A stretch of 64,000 bases of DNA. It comes from Deltaproteobacteria bacterium (GTDB lineage: Bacteria > Desulfobacterota > Dissulfuribacteria > Dissulfuribacterales > QOAL01). The translations under genes and the position numbers were made by a program. The notes under the pieces are model-generated. The model ran no database searches. It was not told where the DNA came from and saw only the letters and a program-made list of their open reading frames with translations. Shown here in pieces: positions 9,330 to 18,985 of this stretch. The stretch is from positions 21,259-85,258 of the forward strand of contig WGDC01000014.1 of assembly GCA_015493475.1 (NCBI GenBank), given 5' to 3'. Numbering within the stretch: position 1 is the stretch's first letter; the number at the start of each line of letters is the position of its first letter.

Positions 9330-10091
9330 ATGCCTTTCGCACTTGTTTTTATAATCTTTTTCGCCATCGTTTTTCTTGCAACATCCGTTCGGGTCCTGAA
9401 GGAGTATGAACGTGGCGTAATATTTCGCCTCGGCAGGATAATAAACGCCAAAGGGCCAGGATTAATCATTCTCATTCCCATACTCGATAAGATGAAAAAG
9501 GTGGACCTCAGAACCGTCACCCTTGACGTACCGCCCCAAGACATCATCACCAAGGACAACGTATCGGTCAAGGTGAGTGCGGTCGTTTACTTCAGGGTGC
9601 TTGACCCAACAGCGGCAGTAATCGAGGTGGAAAATTTTTACTTCGCTACCTCCCAGCTTGCGCAAACCACTCTCAGGAGCGTATGCGGGCAGGAAGAACT
9701 CGACAGTCTTCTTTCGGAAAGAGAACAGATTAATGCTAAGATACAAAGCATACTTGATCTGGATACTGAACCTTGGGGCGTAAAGGTAAGCAAGGTGGAA
9801 GTAAAGGAAATCGATCTCCCCGACGAGATGAAAAGGGCCATGGCAAGACAGGCAGAGGCCGAAAGGGAAAGACGCTCCAAAATTATCAACGCTGAGGGCG
9901 AATTTCAGGCAGCCCAGAAACTCGCCGATGCCGCAAGGATCATAGAAAGCGTGCCCGCAGCCCTGCAACTAAGATATCTACAGACCCTCCGGGAGGTTTC
10001 CCAGGAACACAGTTCCACCATTCTATTCCCGATTCCCATAGATCTTGTGAAACCCTTCCTTCAAAAGGCTGGTGAAAAATCACATAGTTGA
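9330..10091 (+). CDS. Slipin (stomatin-like SPFH/band 7 protein)
   Basis: This 253-residue protein has one N-terminal membrane segment (about 3-20) and a band 7/SPFH domain (about 22-200) with the stomatin signature segments [15 protein letters not shown] and [10 protein letters not shown]. The helix [16 protein letters not shown] is the conserved post-SPFH coiled coil. It belongs to the slipin group partnered by NfeD, thought to organise membrane microdomains. AAAGGAGGAATAGCC before the ATG is a strong ribosome site, two bases after the nfeD stop, so the two are clearly one operon. Confidence 0.93.
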   Translation: MPFALVFIIFFAIVFLATSVRVLKEYERGVIFRLGRIINAKGPGLIILIPILDKMKKVDLRTVTLDVPPQDIITKDNVSVKVSAVVYFRVLDPTAAVIEVENFYFATSQLAQTTLRSVCGQEELDSLLSEREQINAKIQSILDLDTEPWGVKVSKVEVKEIDLPDEMKRAMARQAEAERERRSKIINAEGEFQAAQKLADAARIIESVPAALQLRYLQTLREVSQEHSSTILFPIPIDLVKPFLQKAGEKSHS

Positions 10092-10100
10092 GAAAAAGAC

Positions 10101-10946
10101 ATGGACGCGCAGACCAAAAAACAACCCCTGCTTCCCATTGACTGGAATAGCCCAGATCTCCCAACCATGCCTTCCATTGCGGAGCGACTTATATCTCTTA
10201 TGTGCCAGGAAGACGTGGAGACCAAGGAGCTTTGCGAACTCATTGCACAGGACCCGGCACTTACCGCCAAACTCCTGCAAATATCCAACAGCGCCCTCTA
10301 CTCACTGAGCGCCGAGGTTACCTCCATCAGGCAGGCGGTTGTCCTTCTCGGACAGCAGGAAGTCATCGAGCTTGCCATAAGCAGCCTCCTTGCAAAGCGC
10401 TTTCTCACAGTACCATCGGGATTAAAAGCCGAGGCGGAAAGGCTCTGGAAACACCTAATGACAACGGCAATACTGGCCAAGGACTTCGAGTCCGACCTCG
10501 AGGAACCGGACCTCTACACCCTTTCCATGCTTCACGACGTTGGCTGGCTTGTGCTCATAGCCCAGGGCCCAACGGTCTTCCAGACCATTGCACGCGAGAA
10601 GGGCAAGACAATGGAGGAGATACAGGCGAGCTGGGGCGTGGATCACGAGCTTTGGGGGGCAAAACTCCTCGAAAGGTGGGGGCTTCCCGAGCCGTTCCAG
10701 GTCACGGCCTTCCGCCATCACCACCCCTTTACCGACGCAGCGCCACCAAGGTACCTGCTCATTGTGAGCCTGGCGAACTACCTGTCCATCGCCATGGGAA
10801 ATGGCCTTATGGAAACAAGCGCCAACGAACCTTCGGATCCCTTGCTCGAACACCTCGGCCTTGACAGGGACGCCCTTTCGGAAATGGTTGAGTGGGCCGT
10901 TTCCGAAAAGGGAAAAATTGATCTCAAGTGCCATCTCGTGATTTAA
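10101..10946 (+). CDS. HDOD-domain signalling protein
   Basis: This 281-residue protein consists mostly of an HDOD domain (about 15-210), a relative of HD phosphohydrolases in which catalytic histidines are partly lost. Recognisable parts are DPALTAKLLQISNSALYS near 51-68, the IRQAVVLLG helix, LHDVGWL (HD-like) near 148, and FRHHHPF near 205. HDOD proteins act in signalling and motility control, sometimes with c-di-GMP networks, without known enzymatic activity. It starts nine bases after slipin and precedes a chemoreceptor gene, so a sensory role is plausible. It is the first of three HDOD genes here. Confidence 0.88.
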   Translation: MDAQTKKQPLLPIDWNSPDLPTMPSIAERLISLMCQEDVETKELCELIAQDPALTAKLLQISNSALYSLSAEVTSIRQAVVLLGQQEVIELAISSLLAKRFLTVPSGLKAEAERLWKHLMTTAILAKDFESDLEEPDLYTLSMLHDVGWLVLIAQGPTVFQTIAREKGKTMEEIQASWGVDHELWGAKLLERWGLPEPFQVTAFRHHHPFTDAAPPRYLLIVSLANYLSIAMGNGLMETSANEPSDPLLEHLGLDRDALSEMVEWAVSEKGKIDLKCHLVI

Positions 10947-11010
10947 ATCATTTGCCTAAAACCTCAAGTCTGTAAGACATCCTGCCGATCCAGGAAAAAT
11001 AGAAGGCACC

Positions 11011-13365
11011 TTGAACATCAAGACAGGAGCCACGAGAGGAGAGGTGTCAAATCAAATTTTTTCCGGAGGTATTCAAGCATTGAAGAAGACAGGCAATTTC
11101 ATATCGTCCATGTCACTGTCCACACGGCTCATTCTTGGAATCACCGTTCTCATACTGTTGATTCTTGCCATTCAGGCAGGACTTTCAATCAGGCGGGCCA
11201 GGGCGAAAAAGCACAATCTCGTCGAGGAGGCACTTGAAGGAAAGGATGCTTTCATGAAGGAGGCGGACGACATCTCCATTGATCTTATGAAACAGGCCCT
11301 TATCATCTCCAACATACCGGAGGTGGAAAAGGCGGTAGCCGACAAGGACAGGGATTCCCTCATGGGAATCGTCCTTCCCATGGAAAAGGCCATGGCAAAA
11401 AACATAGGCCACCCCATAAAGATACACTTTCACGTCCCGCCAGCCATCTCTCTCCTCAGGAGCTGGAAGCCGAACAAGCACGGGGATGACCTTTCATCCT
11501 TCAGGTTTTCGGTGGTAGAGGCAATAAGGGACAACAAGCCCGTAAAGGGTATCGAGGCTGGCCGGGGTGGCTTCGCCGTAAGGGCCGTCTGCCCCATTGA
11601 CATGAACGGCGAGGTAGTGGGTTCAGTGGAGGTGCTTGAAAGCGGGGCCCGTGTGGCCAAGGCGCTCCAGAAACTCAAGGGTGAGATAAACCAACTCTTC
11701 TATCTTGAGAAAATCAGCGCCAATGCCGCGGATTCTGCTAAACGTATAGGCAAATTCATCATACTCACCCGGACAAATATGGGCCTTTCTAAGAAAATTG
11801 ACGAGCCCTTCCTGGAAAAGGCAATTACCAAGGGGTCGGCTGTAAAATTCGTGGGGAACAAGGTGATCACCGCCTCTGCCATAACCGACTTTGCGGGCAA
11901 CCCCATAGCGGTTTACACGAGATACGTGGACTTTACAGCCATAAACAGGCAGATCAGGAATGAACTCATGGAGTTCGGATTACTTTCCATAGGCTGTCTT
12001 GCACTGTCACTGATACTCGTGGCGTTCCTGCTTAAGAGGTCTGTCGCCCTGCCCCTTAACAAATGCCTTGGGACCCTTACAACGACCTCCGAGGGAAGGC
12101 TCGTGGAACACGCCGAGCCTGAAGGGGCCCCGGAGATGCGCAAAATCGCGGTGGCCACCAACAACATCATCCTGAATACGGGCTCCCTCCTTGAAACCCT
12201 CAAGATTCAGGCAGGAAGCCTGAACGTGCTCGGCAGCCAGCTAGAAAAGATAGTCGACCAGATGCAGGAAGGCGCCCACGATATAGACTCTGCAGCCAAG
12301 ACCATGGCGGAATCCTCGGCAACTGCCGCACAGACACTTTCCACTGTCGCCACGGCCTCAAACGAGCTGAACGCTGCAACCGGGGAAATCGCCCAGAACG
12401 TGGCCGAAACCGCCCGGGCCGCAGGCGAAGCCACGGACGAGGCTACCACCACCAACGACCTCATGAAACGCCTCGGGCAGCAATCAGAGAAAATCAAGGA
12501 TATCATCGGGGTCATAAATTCCATTGCCGAGCAGACAAACCTCCTTGCCCTGAACGCCACCATAGAGGCCGCGCGCGCCGGAGAGGCCGGAAAGGGCTTT
12601 GCCGTTGTGGCAACGGAGGTAAAGGAGCTTGCAAAACAGACCTCAGACGCCACGGAAGAGATAACGGGAATCATAGGGTCGCTAACCACCGGCATTTCAG
12701 AGGCCGTTTCCGCAGTCGACAAGATCACCGATACCATTAACAGGGTTAATGACCTCGCAAACACCATTGCCAGCGCGGCAGAGGAGCAGACTGCCACGGT
12801 CTCTGAAATAGATCAGAGCATAACAGAGGGGGCAAACAGCGTACAAGAACTCGAAAGCAGGGCAAACGCCCTTGCAGACAGGTCCAGCGACTTTGTCCGT
12901 TTCTCCGGCAGGGTAATGCTTGCAGAAGAGGCCATCCAGAACATTGGGCAACAGCTCGCTTCTGTTACCGGAATGTACCACGTTCGCCTCGGTGCCCTGG
13001 AGCAGGCCAAGGCACATGCCGGCGCCAAGGTCATGCTAATGGTTGCCGTACTGACCCACTTCAAGTGGCTTGAAGAATTCAGGATGGCCGTAATTAACAC
13101 ACAGGACCCAAGGGTGGAAGAAGACCCAAGGGCATGTCTGCTCGGAAAATGGCTCGAGGAACACAGCCATCAAGAAGCGGCAAGCCACGCGTCAACCATA
13201 GAAGAGATAAGGAGGCTGCACGATGAGCTCCACAGCACCGTATCCGAGGTGAGAAAGGCCATGAATGAAGGAAAAGATTCAATTGAACTTGCACGCATTT
13301 TTGACAACAAGGTTACCGGCAAGTTCAGGAGGCTTGTGGAGCTCCTGTTAAAGATTGCTAAATAA
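11011..13365 (+). CDS. Methyl-accepting chemotaxis protein with Cache-like sensor and CZB zinc domain
   Basis: The product is up to 784 residues. TM1 lies near 36-58, a periplasmic Cache-type sensor (double-Cache-3-like, with [16 protein letters not shown]) spans about 65-310, and TM2 is near 317-340. A HAMP-like linker and the signalling hairpin follow, with its tip [16 protein letters not shown] around 510. The last ~130 residues form a CZB zinc-binding domain: His in LTHFKW, Cys in ACLLGKW and His in RLHDELH. CZB receptors respond to oxidants or zinc. The start is uncertain: TTG 11011 is given, but TTG 11080 follows a better GGAGG site and puts TM1 close to the N-terminus. Confidence 0.9.
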   Translation: MNIKTGATRGEVSNQIFSGGIQALKKTGNFISSMSLSTRLILGITVLILLILAIQAGLSIRRARAKKHNLVEEALEGKDAFMKEADDISIDLMKQALIISNIPEVEKAVADKDRDSLMGIVLPMEKAMAKNIGHPIKIHFHVPPAISLLRSWKPNKHGDDLSSFRFSVVEAIRDNKPVKGIEAGRGGFAVRAVCPIDMNGEVVGSVEVLESGARVAKALQKLKGEINQLFYLEKISANAADSAKRIGKFIILTRTNMGLSKKIDEPFLEKAITKGSAVKFVGNKVITASAITDFAGNPIAVYTRYVDFTAINRQIRNELMEFGLLSIGCLALSLILVAFLLKRSVALPLNKCLGTLTTTSEGRLVEHAEPEGAPEMRKIAVATNNIILNTGSLLETLKIQAGSLNVLGSQLEKIVDQMQEGAHDIDSAAKTMAESSATAAQTLSTVATASNELNAATGEIAQNVAETARAAGEATDEATTTNDLMKRLGQQSEKIKDIIGVINSIAEQTNLLALNATIEAARAGEAGKGFAVVATEVKELAKQTSDATEEITGIIGSLTTGISEAVSAVDKITDTINRVNDLANTIASAAEEQTATVSEIDQSITEGANSVQELESRANALADRSSDFVRFSGRVMLAEEAIQNIGQQLASVTGMYHVRLGALEQAKAHAGAKVMLMVAVLTHFKWLEEFRMAVINTQDPRVEEDPRACLLGKWLEEHSHQEAASHASTIEEIRRLHDELHSTVSEVRKAMNEGKDSIELARIFDNKVTGKFRRLVELLLKIAK

Positions 13366-13390
13366 TTTTCCAAGAAACTGCCTTACACGG

Positions 13391-13425
13391 GTGGGCAAAG
13401 GGCCTTGACAAGGCACATGCCCCAC
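13391..13425 (+). terminator. Stem-loop between chemoreceptor gene and tRNA-Gly
   Basis: GTGGGCA at 13391-13397 pairs with TGCCCCAC at 13418-13425 (one bulge), and an inner CCTTG/CAAGG palindrome lies in the loop. TTATTATTGG follows, so the run of T is poor. It may terminate the chemoreceptor transcript 25 bases after its stop. Part of this hairpin is one copy of a 20-base repeat found again inside the cytochrome gene. Confidence 0.45.
13403..13422 (+). repeat. 20-bp direct repeat, copy 1
   Basis: Twenty bases here, CCTTGACAAGG followed by CACATGCCC, are identical to 13783-13802. This copy lies in the stem-loop upstream of tRNA-Gly; the other is inside the coding region of the multihaem cytochrome. 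An exact 20-mer match 380 bases apart is not expected by chance, so a small duplication or rearrangement around the tRNA gene is likely. Confidence 0.8.
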
Positions 13426-13454
13426 CTTATTATTGGCCGTGGATTTCACACGGG

Positions 13455-13529
<75 letters not shown>

Positions 13530-13549
13530 CAACTCTATTGTATTACTTC

Positions 13550-13581
13550 GGGCACCCTTTGTGGCTGCCCTTTTCTTTTTT
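13550..13581 (+). terminator. Rho-independent terminator after tRNA-Gly
   Basis: GGGCA at 13550-13554 pairs with TGCCC at 13566-13570, with two further inner G-C pairs, followed by TTTTCTTTTTT (13571-13581). It ends the tRNA transcript and overlaps the first plausible start codon of the downstream cytochrome gene. Confidence 0.75.
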
Positions 13582-15433
13582 GCTTGTAGGCGCACGTCTT
13601 TACAAAAAGGTTGATAGGCATGCCGCCGCTTTCCTGCAGCTTGCGTTGCTGCTCTTTCTTTTCTTACAAGCTCCATGGACATCCAGTGCCCTTGCAGAAA
13701 ACGCCCCACTTAAAAGGCCCAATAGGGTAACAAGAACCCTGAGCGGCCAGATCGACATGTGCCTTTCCTGCCACAAGGAAACCCTTGACAAGGCACATGC
13801 CCGGCAGGTACTCGGCTGTTACAGCTGCCACCTTGGGAACCCCCTTGCCGGGACCCCAGAGGAGGCTCACAAGGGCATGGTCTTAAACCCGGGGGACCTG
13901 CGGGTGGTGGACAGGACCTGCGGCCAGGAGGGATGTCACGTTCAGCAGGTCAAGGACGTAAAAAATACCCTGATGGCCACAAACAGGGGCATAATCAGCA
14001 CCCTCAGATACTACTGGGGCGAGACCAGGAACCACAACGAGCCCCTTACGGTTGAAAAACTCCTTGAGGAAAATGCGCCAAAAAGCCTGGCCCTTGACTA
14101 CTTCAGGAAACTTTGCGGCACCTGCCACCTCTGGCTTCCAAGACATACCCTTCCCTCCTTTCTCTCTGCAAAAGGCGGCGGCTGCACTGCCTGCCACAAT
14201 GTAAAAAAGGCAAGAGATGGAAGAGCCACCACCCATGACAGGCACCCCCTCATAACCAGGAACATACCCATGGAAAACTGCGTAAGGTGCCACAACAGAA
14301 GCGGCAGGATCGGACTTTCCTACCGGGGGCTTTACGAAACCGAGGGCTACGGCACCCCTTTTGAGGACGGGGAGACATCCTCCCTGCAACTCGAAGACGG
14401 ACGGTTTGTCAAGAAAATCCACCCTGACGTACACTTTGAAAAGGGGCTTGTCTGCATAGACTGCCACAGCCAGAAGGAGATCATGGGAGATGGCAAACAA
14501 AGGGCGCACCTTTTTGAGCAGGTGGAGATAAGGTGCACCTCCTGCCATAGTGGGAAAAAGGTCCTTGAAAGGCTTTTTCAGGAACAGGAAAGCAAGAAAA
14601 AATTCCCCATGTTGAATAACCTTGTAATGGCAAGGGACGGACGCATCCTTCTTGAGGGCAAAAAGGACAAGAAGACCCACCCCTTGAGGCCCTTTTCCAG
14701 GGGAAAGTGCCGAAACCCCCAACACGTGCGCCTTTCCTGCCAGGCATGCCACAGTACCTGGGTTCCCCAGTGCTACGGGTGCCACGTGCGATTTGACCGC
14801 GGGAAACGTCAACTGGACAAGCTTGCCATAAAGAAAACCTTTGGCATGTGGCAGGAGTTTAAGTCCTACATGCGTTTTGAGAGCCCTGTTCTTGGAGTCA
14901 TGGAAGAAAGGCCTAAAAACGAAGATGGAAAGGAAGGGGAAGGAGGCAGGGTGGTCATCCTTGTGCCTGGCTGACAGGACTTTGTGAGCTTTCTGGATGA
15001 AAGGGAAGAGTTCAGGGGCACCTTTGAAAGGCTGACTGTCTCCACCATGGACCCTCATACCACAACCAAAAAGACAAGGACCTGCCGTGATTGCCACGAA
15101 AATCCAAAGAGCATGGGCCTTGGTTACGGAAACATATTCCTGAAAAAAGACGGAAGCTGGGGCCTTACCCCTTCAAGCTCCGCAAATGCCACCATATTTG
15201 GACAGGACAGACGCCTTGACGCCTTTGTAAGCACCGATGGCGCACCGATAGTACACACAAGCAGAAAAGGGCTTAGGCCCTTTAACCAAAGTGAACTTGA
15301 AAAAATCGTACGCGTGGGCCTTTGCCTTCCATGCCACCCTGGCATGGACGACCCGGTGATGAAAAACTGGAAGGGAGACACCACCCCAAAGCCATGCAAG
15401 GCGTTTCTATACATGGCCCGCCCCGTCAAATGA
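13580..15433 (+). CDS. Dodecahaem c-type cytochrome with in-frame UGA (candidate selenoprotein)
   Basis: One frame runs from about 13580 to the TGA at 15431, about 617 residues, interrupted only by TGA at 14972-14974 (residue ~465, context VPG-U-QDF). Haem-binding sites before the UGA are CLSCH, CYSCH, CGQEGCH (CX4CH), CGTCH, CTACH, CVRCH, CIDCH, CTSCH, CQACH and CYGCH. CRDCH and CLPCH follow it, making 12. A Sec-type signal peptide (about 10-38, ending SALA) indicates a periplasmic or extracellular electron carrier. TGA differs from a Cys codon by one base, and a short hairpin follows at SECIS distance, so Sec readthrough is plausible. A recent nonsense mutation is the alternative, because decayed genes flank it. 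The start is unsure: TTG 13580 has no good ribosome site and sits in the tRNA terminator. Confidence 0.7.
13783..13802 (+). repeat. 20-bp direct repeat, copy 2
   Basis: This is identical to 13403-13422. Here it is coding and encodes part of the TLDKAHARQ segment between the first two haem sites of the multihaem cytochrome. Confidence 0.8.
14989..15003 (+). promoter_or_regulatory. Candidate SECIS-like hairpin after the cytochrome UGA
   Basis: CTTTC (14989-14993) pairs with GAAAG (14999-15003) around the five-base loop TGGAT. Nineteen bases separate the UGA (ending 14974) from the loop, and G is the second loop base. Both agree with the published bacterial SECIS pattern: 16-37 bases to the loop, and a G within the first two loop positions. 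The stem is only 5 bp, three of them A-U, so chance occurrence is quite possible. Confidence 0.4.
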
Positions 15434-15442
15434 AACGGATAG

Positions 15443-15922
15443 ATGAAATTAGTAGCGGCCCTTCTCCTCTACATGAGGTCACTAAGGGTCTCTCCCATTT
15501 CCCTTACCCTCCCCTTTCTCGTATTTACACCTGCATTCATGATACTTACAGGGGCCTTGATACTATGCGAGCACATGAAAGCCGCAGGAACCGCCGGGAT
15601 AATGCTCATAATTTCAGTCAGCTACACACTCTACCTTCCAAGTTTAAGATACGGCCTCACAGAACCCATAAGGGCCATGTTCAGGGAGCAGGGCTCCATG
15701 CTCATGCTCCTTGTTGTCTTCATCTACTCCATAACCTCTGTCCTTGGAAAGCTTGCCATCCAGCACTCAAATCCCACCTTCTTTGCGAGCTTCTACTTCG
15801 TGGTCCACGGCCTCTTTGCAACCTGCGTCCTTTCCCTGATCTTCGGAACAAATCCGGTAGAGGTGCTGCGAAAGCGCCCAAAGGGAGACCTCCCCAAAAA
15901 ACCTCATCTTGCAGCCGCCTAA
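15443..15922 (+). pseudogene. EamA/DMT-family transporter remnant
   Basis: The 159-residue frame matches the middle of an EamA-type drug/metabolite transporter: LYMRSLRVSPISLTLPFL, then several hydrophobic helices (about 20-42, 48-68, 88-108 and 116-138). The first two to three helices and the final half of the usual ~290 residues are missing. It begins nine bases after the cytochrome stop, in the same frame, with no clear ribosome site. I read it as a truncated remnant left by deletion. A functional half-size membrane protein is possible but unlikely. Confidence 0.65.
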
Positions 15923-16267
15923 TGGTTCCCTTATTTTTTGCTTCTCTGAACCCGCCTTTTTTGCAGACCCTGTCACCATGGTAGCCCCTGCAAGATTGTT
16001 CAATATTTCCCGAAAGTTACTCCAGAAATTTTCATTGACGATTTGAGAATTTGAATTAATACTCAGCGCTTGAAGTAATTTTTTTTGGAATATTTTCAAC
16101 AAGTGAATTTTTTCGACAAACCTGTGAAATGATTTTTTATTACATTGATAAAAGGATACCTTTAATTAACAAATCCGGGTTAAGGCCGTTGAACATTGGA
16201 CGCCGCTTTTAAAGGGTCTCAGTTATTGGAGTGTTAATCGGCAAACAAGAATCTTGCGTTTGATATC
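15923..16267. other. 345-bp A+T-rich intergenic region upstream of the c/b cytochrome gene
   Basis: No open frame resembles a known protein. The stretch from about 16020 to 16165 is clearly richer in A and T than the flanks and contains runs of T. It presumably carries the promoter of the cytochrome gene at 16268. I could not pick a convincing -35/-10 or -24/-12 pair, and I looked for but did not see the GEMM (c-di-GMP/cGAMP) riboswitch pattern often found before cytochrome genes in Geobacter. Confidence 0.5.
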
Positions 16268-18004
16268 ATGGCTATTTCTTCTTCATTAAAAATCATTCAG
16301 TTTTTTCTCCTGCTAATCATTTTCTCGGCCGCCTTCTTACCCGTGCCTGTCCAGGCCGAGGCGACCCTTGAGGGTTCGGTCCACGAAGGCTTTGGTTGCG
16401 AGGTCTGCCACAACAGCCCTGAAGGGGGCGGTCCGGCCCATTGCACCAGGTGCCATGATGATCAGGCATATGCGTACAAGCATGGCATACACGCTGAAAA
16501 AAACAAGAATGGCCAGCCAAATGCCAGATGTTATGACTGCCATGGAAGTCACAATATCCTACCGGTATCCAATCCAAACTCCGTGGTCTCAAGCGGCAAG
16601 ATAACCGACACCTGCGGAACCTGTCATGCTCAGGAAAAGAAGGACTACGCCGGGAGTATCCATGGAGAGATATTTGAGGACGATCCAGATTCCGCGCCCG
16701 GGTGTCTGACGTGCCACGGCTACCACAAGATAGGCCGGGTGAATATGCCTGGATTTGTCAAAAACACCGTAAAGACCTGCGGCAAGTGTCACCAGGACGC
16801 CTTTAAAACATACGAGGAAAGCCTCCATGGTCAGGTAGTCACCCTCGAAGGCCGGGTTGGAGCAACATGCTGGGACTGCCATTCCTCCCATAAAATTGTT
16901 GAGGTTTCAGACCCTGCATCACCCCTTTCAGCCAAGAGGAAGGCCAAGACCTGCGGGAAATGCCATGGCAAGGTCAACTCTCTTTTCATGTCATACTGGC
17001 CACACGCATCACTACATGACAAGGTTAACTACCCCGTCCTCTACTACGCTTATATAATGATGAAAATGCTTTTTCTTGTAGTGATGGTCACCGCCACGAT
17101 ACACACCCTTGCCTGGCTCCGGGCCTTCCCCAAGATAGTAAAATCCAGAATCGAAACGCCGGGGCGTCATTACGTGTATTACCTGCGGTTCCGGGCTTGG
17201 CACCGGCTGACCCATTTCGTGTTGTTTATAAGCGTCTTAGGCCTTGCCCTTTCCGGCCTGCCCCTCCGGTATCCAGGCACTGAATGGGCCTGCAAGATAT
17301 CAGAAATCCTGGGAGGGTTTAAGGCATTAAACCTACTCCACAGAAGCATGGCCGGGCTCCTTTTCGTTGCCGTGGTACTGCATGGATATTACCTATTGAG
17401 GCTTATACGCGAAAAGGGCCTGAAGGGATTCCTGCAATTTCTCCGTTCGCCAGACTCCCTTTTCCCGAAGATAGAGGATTTCAAAGAGGCCTGGGAAGAA
17501 TTCCTGTGCTTTTTAACATTCAGGGAGGAGCCTAAAAAGGATAAATGGAGCTACTGGGAAAAATTTGACTACTGGGCCGTATTCTGGGGCATGATCGTTA
17601 TTGGTGGCTCAGGACTGATGCTGGCGTTTCCCAAGGTGACCACGAGCTGGCTCCCCGGCTGGGTCCTGAACGTGGCCCTCGTGTTCCACTCGGAAGAGGC
17701 TTTGCTCGCCGTATTCTTCCTGTTCATTTTTCACTTTTTCCATGCACATCTGAGGCCGTTAAAATTCCCGATAGACGAAACCATATTCACCGGCAGGATC
17801 TCCGAGGAAGACTATTTTCACGAAAGGCAGCTTGAAGTTGCAAGAAAAAGCCCGGAGGAGCTCGAAAGGATGAAGGTACCACCCCCTAACTTCTTTTTCA
17901 GGGTGACCGTCTACATAGTAAGCTTCATTGCCGTAGATATCGGACTTATCCTGATCGCATGTATTCTCTATACAGCCTGGAAAACAGGAACCTTGATACC
18001 ATAA
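16268..18004 (+). CDS. Inner-membrane multihaem c-type / b-type cytochrome fusion, CbcL-like
   Basis: This 578-residue protein starts with a signal peptide (about 1-30, ending VQA). An eight-haem periplasmic domain follows: CEVCH, CTRCH, CYDCH, CGTCH, CLTCH, CGKCH, CWDCH and CGKCH (about 45-240). The C-terminal half has helices near 258-280, 310-330, 355-372, 436-456, 470-495 and 547-570. Paired histidines (WHRLTHF, LLHRSMAG, LHGYY, FHSEEALL, FHFFHAH) suit b-haem ligation as in cytochrome b561/hydrogenase-b modules. This architecture resembles CbcL of Geobacter, a quinol oxidase that feeds periplasmic cytochromes during extracellular electron transfer. The upstream 12-haem cytochrome could be its partner. 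The assignment is by architecture. Confidence 0.85.
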   Translation: MAISSSLKIIQFFLLLIIFSAAFLPVPVQAEATLEGSVHEGFGCEVCHNSPEGGGPAHCTRCHDDQAYAYKHGIHAEKNKNGQPNARCYDCHGSHNILPVSNPNSVVSSGKITDTCGTCHAQEKKDYAGSIHGEIFEDDPDSAPGCLTCHGYHKIGRVNMPGFVKNTVKTCGKCHQDAFKTYEESLHGQVVTLEGRVGATCWDCHSSHKIVEVSDPASPLSAKRKAKTCGKCHGKVNSLFMSYWPHASLHDKVNYPVLYYAYIMMKMLFLVVMVTATIHTLAWLRAFPKIVKSRIETPGRHYVYYLRFRAWHRLTHFVLFISVLGLALSGLPLRYPGTEWACKISEILGGFKALNLLHRSMAGLLFVAVVLHGYYLLRLIREKGLKGFLQFLRSPDSLFPKIEDFKEAWEEFLCFLTFREEPKKDKWSYWEKFDYWAVFWGMIVIGGSGLMLAFPKVTTSWLPGWVLNVALVFHSEEALLAVFFLFIFHFFHAHLRPLKFPIDETIFTGRISEEDYFHERQLEVARKSPEELERMKVPPPNFFFRVTVYIVSFIAVDIGLILIACILYTAWKTGTLIP

Positions 18005-18010
18005 CCATAG

Positions 18011-18340
18011 GACCGCGCCTGGCTCGGAGCCGCCGTGGGCCTTGCCGCCCAGGGAGTACTTAAAAACATCCTTGGAACTGTAATGATACTTGCAGACAGA
18101 CATTACTGGGTGCGCGAAAGTATAGTAGTAAACGGTTACGACGGGGAACAAGTAGAGGAGATCGGCCTGCGATCAACCGCTATCAGGCTCCTGACCGGCC
18201 ATCTCACCACCATACTAAACGACGAGATAGAAAAGAGCGCCGTAGAGAACACAGGAAGGCGGCCCTTCATCAGGAGGTAGCAGGATATCAGGCTTGCCCT
18301 TGATACACTCCTGAAAAGGTGGAAAAGCCCGTTTCCATCA
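18011..18340 (+). pseudogene. MscS-family mechanosensitive channel remnant
   Basis: Directly after the cytochrome stop and a TAG (18008-18010), in the same frame, comes a stretch matching the pore helix and beta domain of MscS proteins: VGLAAQGVLKNILGTVMIL, then VEEIGLRSTAIRLL, and GRRPFIRR before TAG at 18278. Similarity seems to go on past that stop (DIRLALDTLLK). The N-terminal helices and the C-terminal domain are missing. There is no proper start or ribosome site; GTG 18035 is only nominal. This is a decayed gene fragment. Confidence 0.7.
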
Positions 18341-18406
18341 TGAGAAGGTCCTTAAAGGAGACCCCCGCCCGGGACCAGTAAGCAGTAATGATAAACGGTG
18401 GGTTTC

Positions 18407-18982
18407 TCAAGAAACCGCCTTGCCGCCAAAAAGCGGGGCCTGTCTCTCCTCAAGGCCTGTTTCAATCTCGTTTACGCCAGGCAGGTCCTTTATACTGCCA
18501 AGCTGGAATACCTCGAGAAAATGGCTCGTTGTGGCGTACAGCAGGGGCCTACCGGGAACATCCTTTCTGCCCGCTATGCGGACAAGATTCCTTGACAGAA
18601 GATGCCTTATGGTCCCGGAGGAATCCACTCCCCTTATCCTTTCTATCTCGGCCCTGGTTACTGGCTGCCTGTAGGCGATAACGGACAGGGTTTCAAGACC
18701 GGCCCTGCTTAGCCTCTGGCAGGACCGCTTGGCAGACCGGAGAATCCATTTTCTGTAACAGGGCCTTGTCTGGAAACGAAAGCCCTTGCCCGCCCTTACA
18801 AGCTCTATTCCCCTGCCCTCCATGGAATAGTCTGCCTCGAGACTCGATATGGCCTGTTTTAAAAGCTCAAGGGGGGCGTCCGCCACTGCCTGCCTCAGTA
18901 CAGAGATTGAAACCGGGGCAGGGCTTGCAAATATAATGGCCTCTATGACAGGCTTAATGGAAGACAGGCTCCAGGTTGTCAC
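18407..18982 (-). CDS. scpB: Segregation and condensation protein B
   Basis: This 191-residue protein consists of two winged-helix domains, matching ScpB, which binds the kleisin ScpA in the SMC-ScpAB condensin. Typical segments are SIKPVIEAIIFASPAPVS at the N-terminus, GKGFRFQTRP near 65, the strongly conserved LETLSVIAYRQPVTRAEIE (about 96-114) and the wing with GRPLLYATT-FL near 145-155. No scpA lies adjacent. It is separated from the upstream lipoprotein gene by three bases, so both may be expressed from the iorAB promoter region. Its stop codon lies within a short GGTTTC/GAAACC hairpin. Confidence 0.93.
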   Translation of the reverse strand: MTTWSLSSIKPVIEAIIFASPAPVSISVLRQAVADAPLELLKQAISSLEADYSMEGRGIELVRAGKGFRFQTRPCYRKWILRSAKRSCQRLSRAGLETLSVIAYRQPVTRAEIERIRGVDSSGTIRHLLSRNLVRIAGRKDVPGRPLLYATTSHFLEVFQLGSIKDLPGVNEIETGLEERQAPLFGGKAVS

Positions 18983-18985
18983 GGT

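Noticed and set aside
13883..15097. Open minus-strand frame of about 400 codons opposite the multihaem cytochrome
   Set aside because: It is the mirror of a Cys/His-rich coding region; the plus strand holds repeated CXXCH sites and the minus product matches nothing.
15923..16267. GEMM (c-di-GMP/cGAMP) riboswitch upstream of the c/b cytochrome
   Set aside because: The expected GCAAA-type and tetraloop-receptor motifs were not seen.
18402..18417. GGTTTC/GAAACC hairpin at the scpB stop as a terminator
   Set aside because: Only six base pairs with no run of T behind it on the minus strand.
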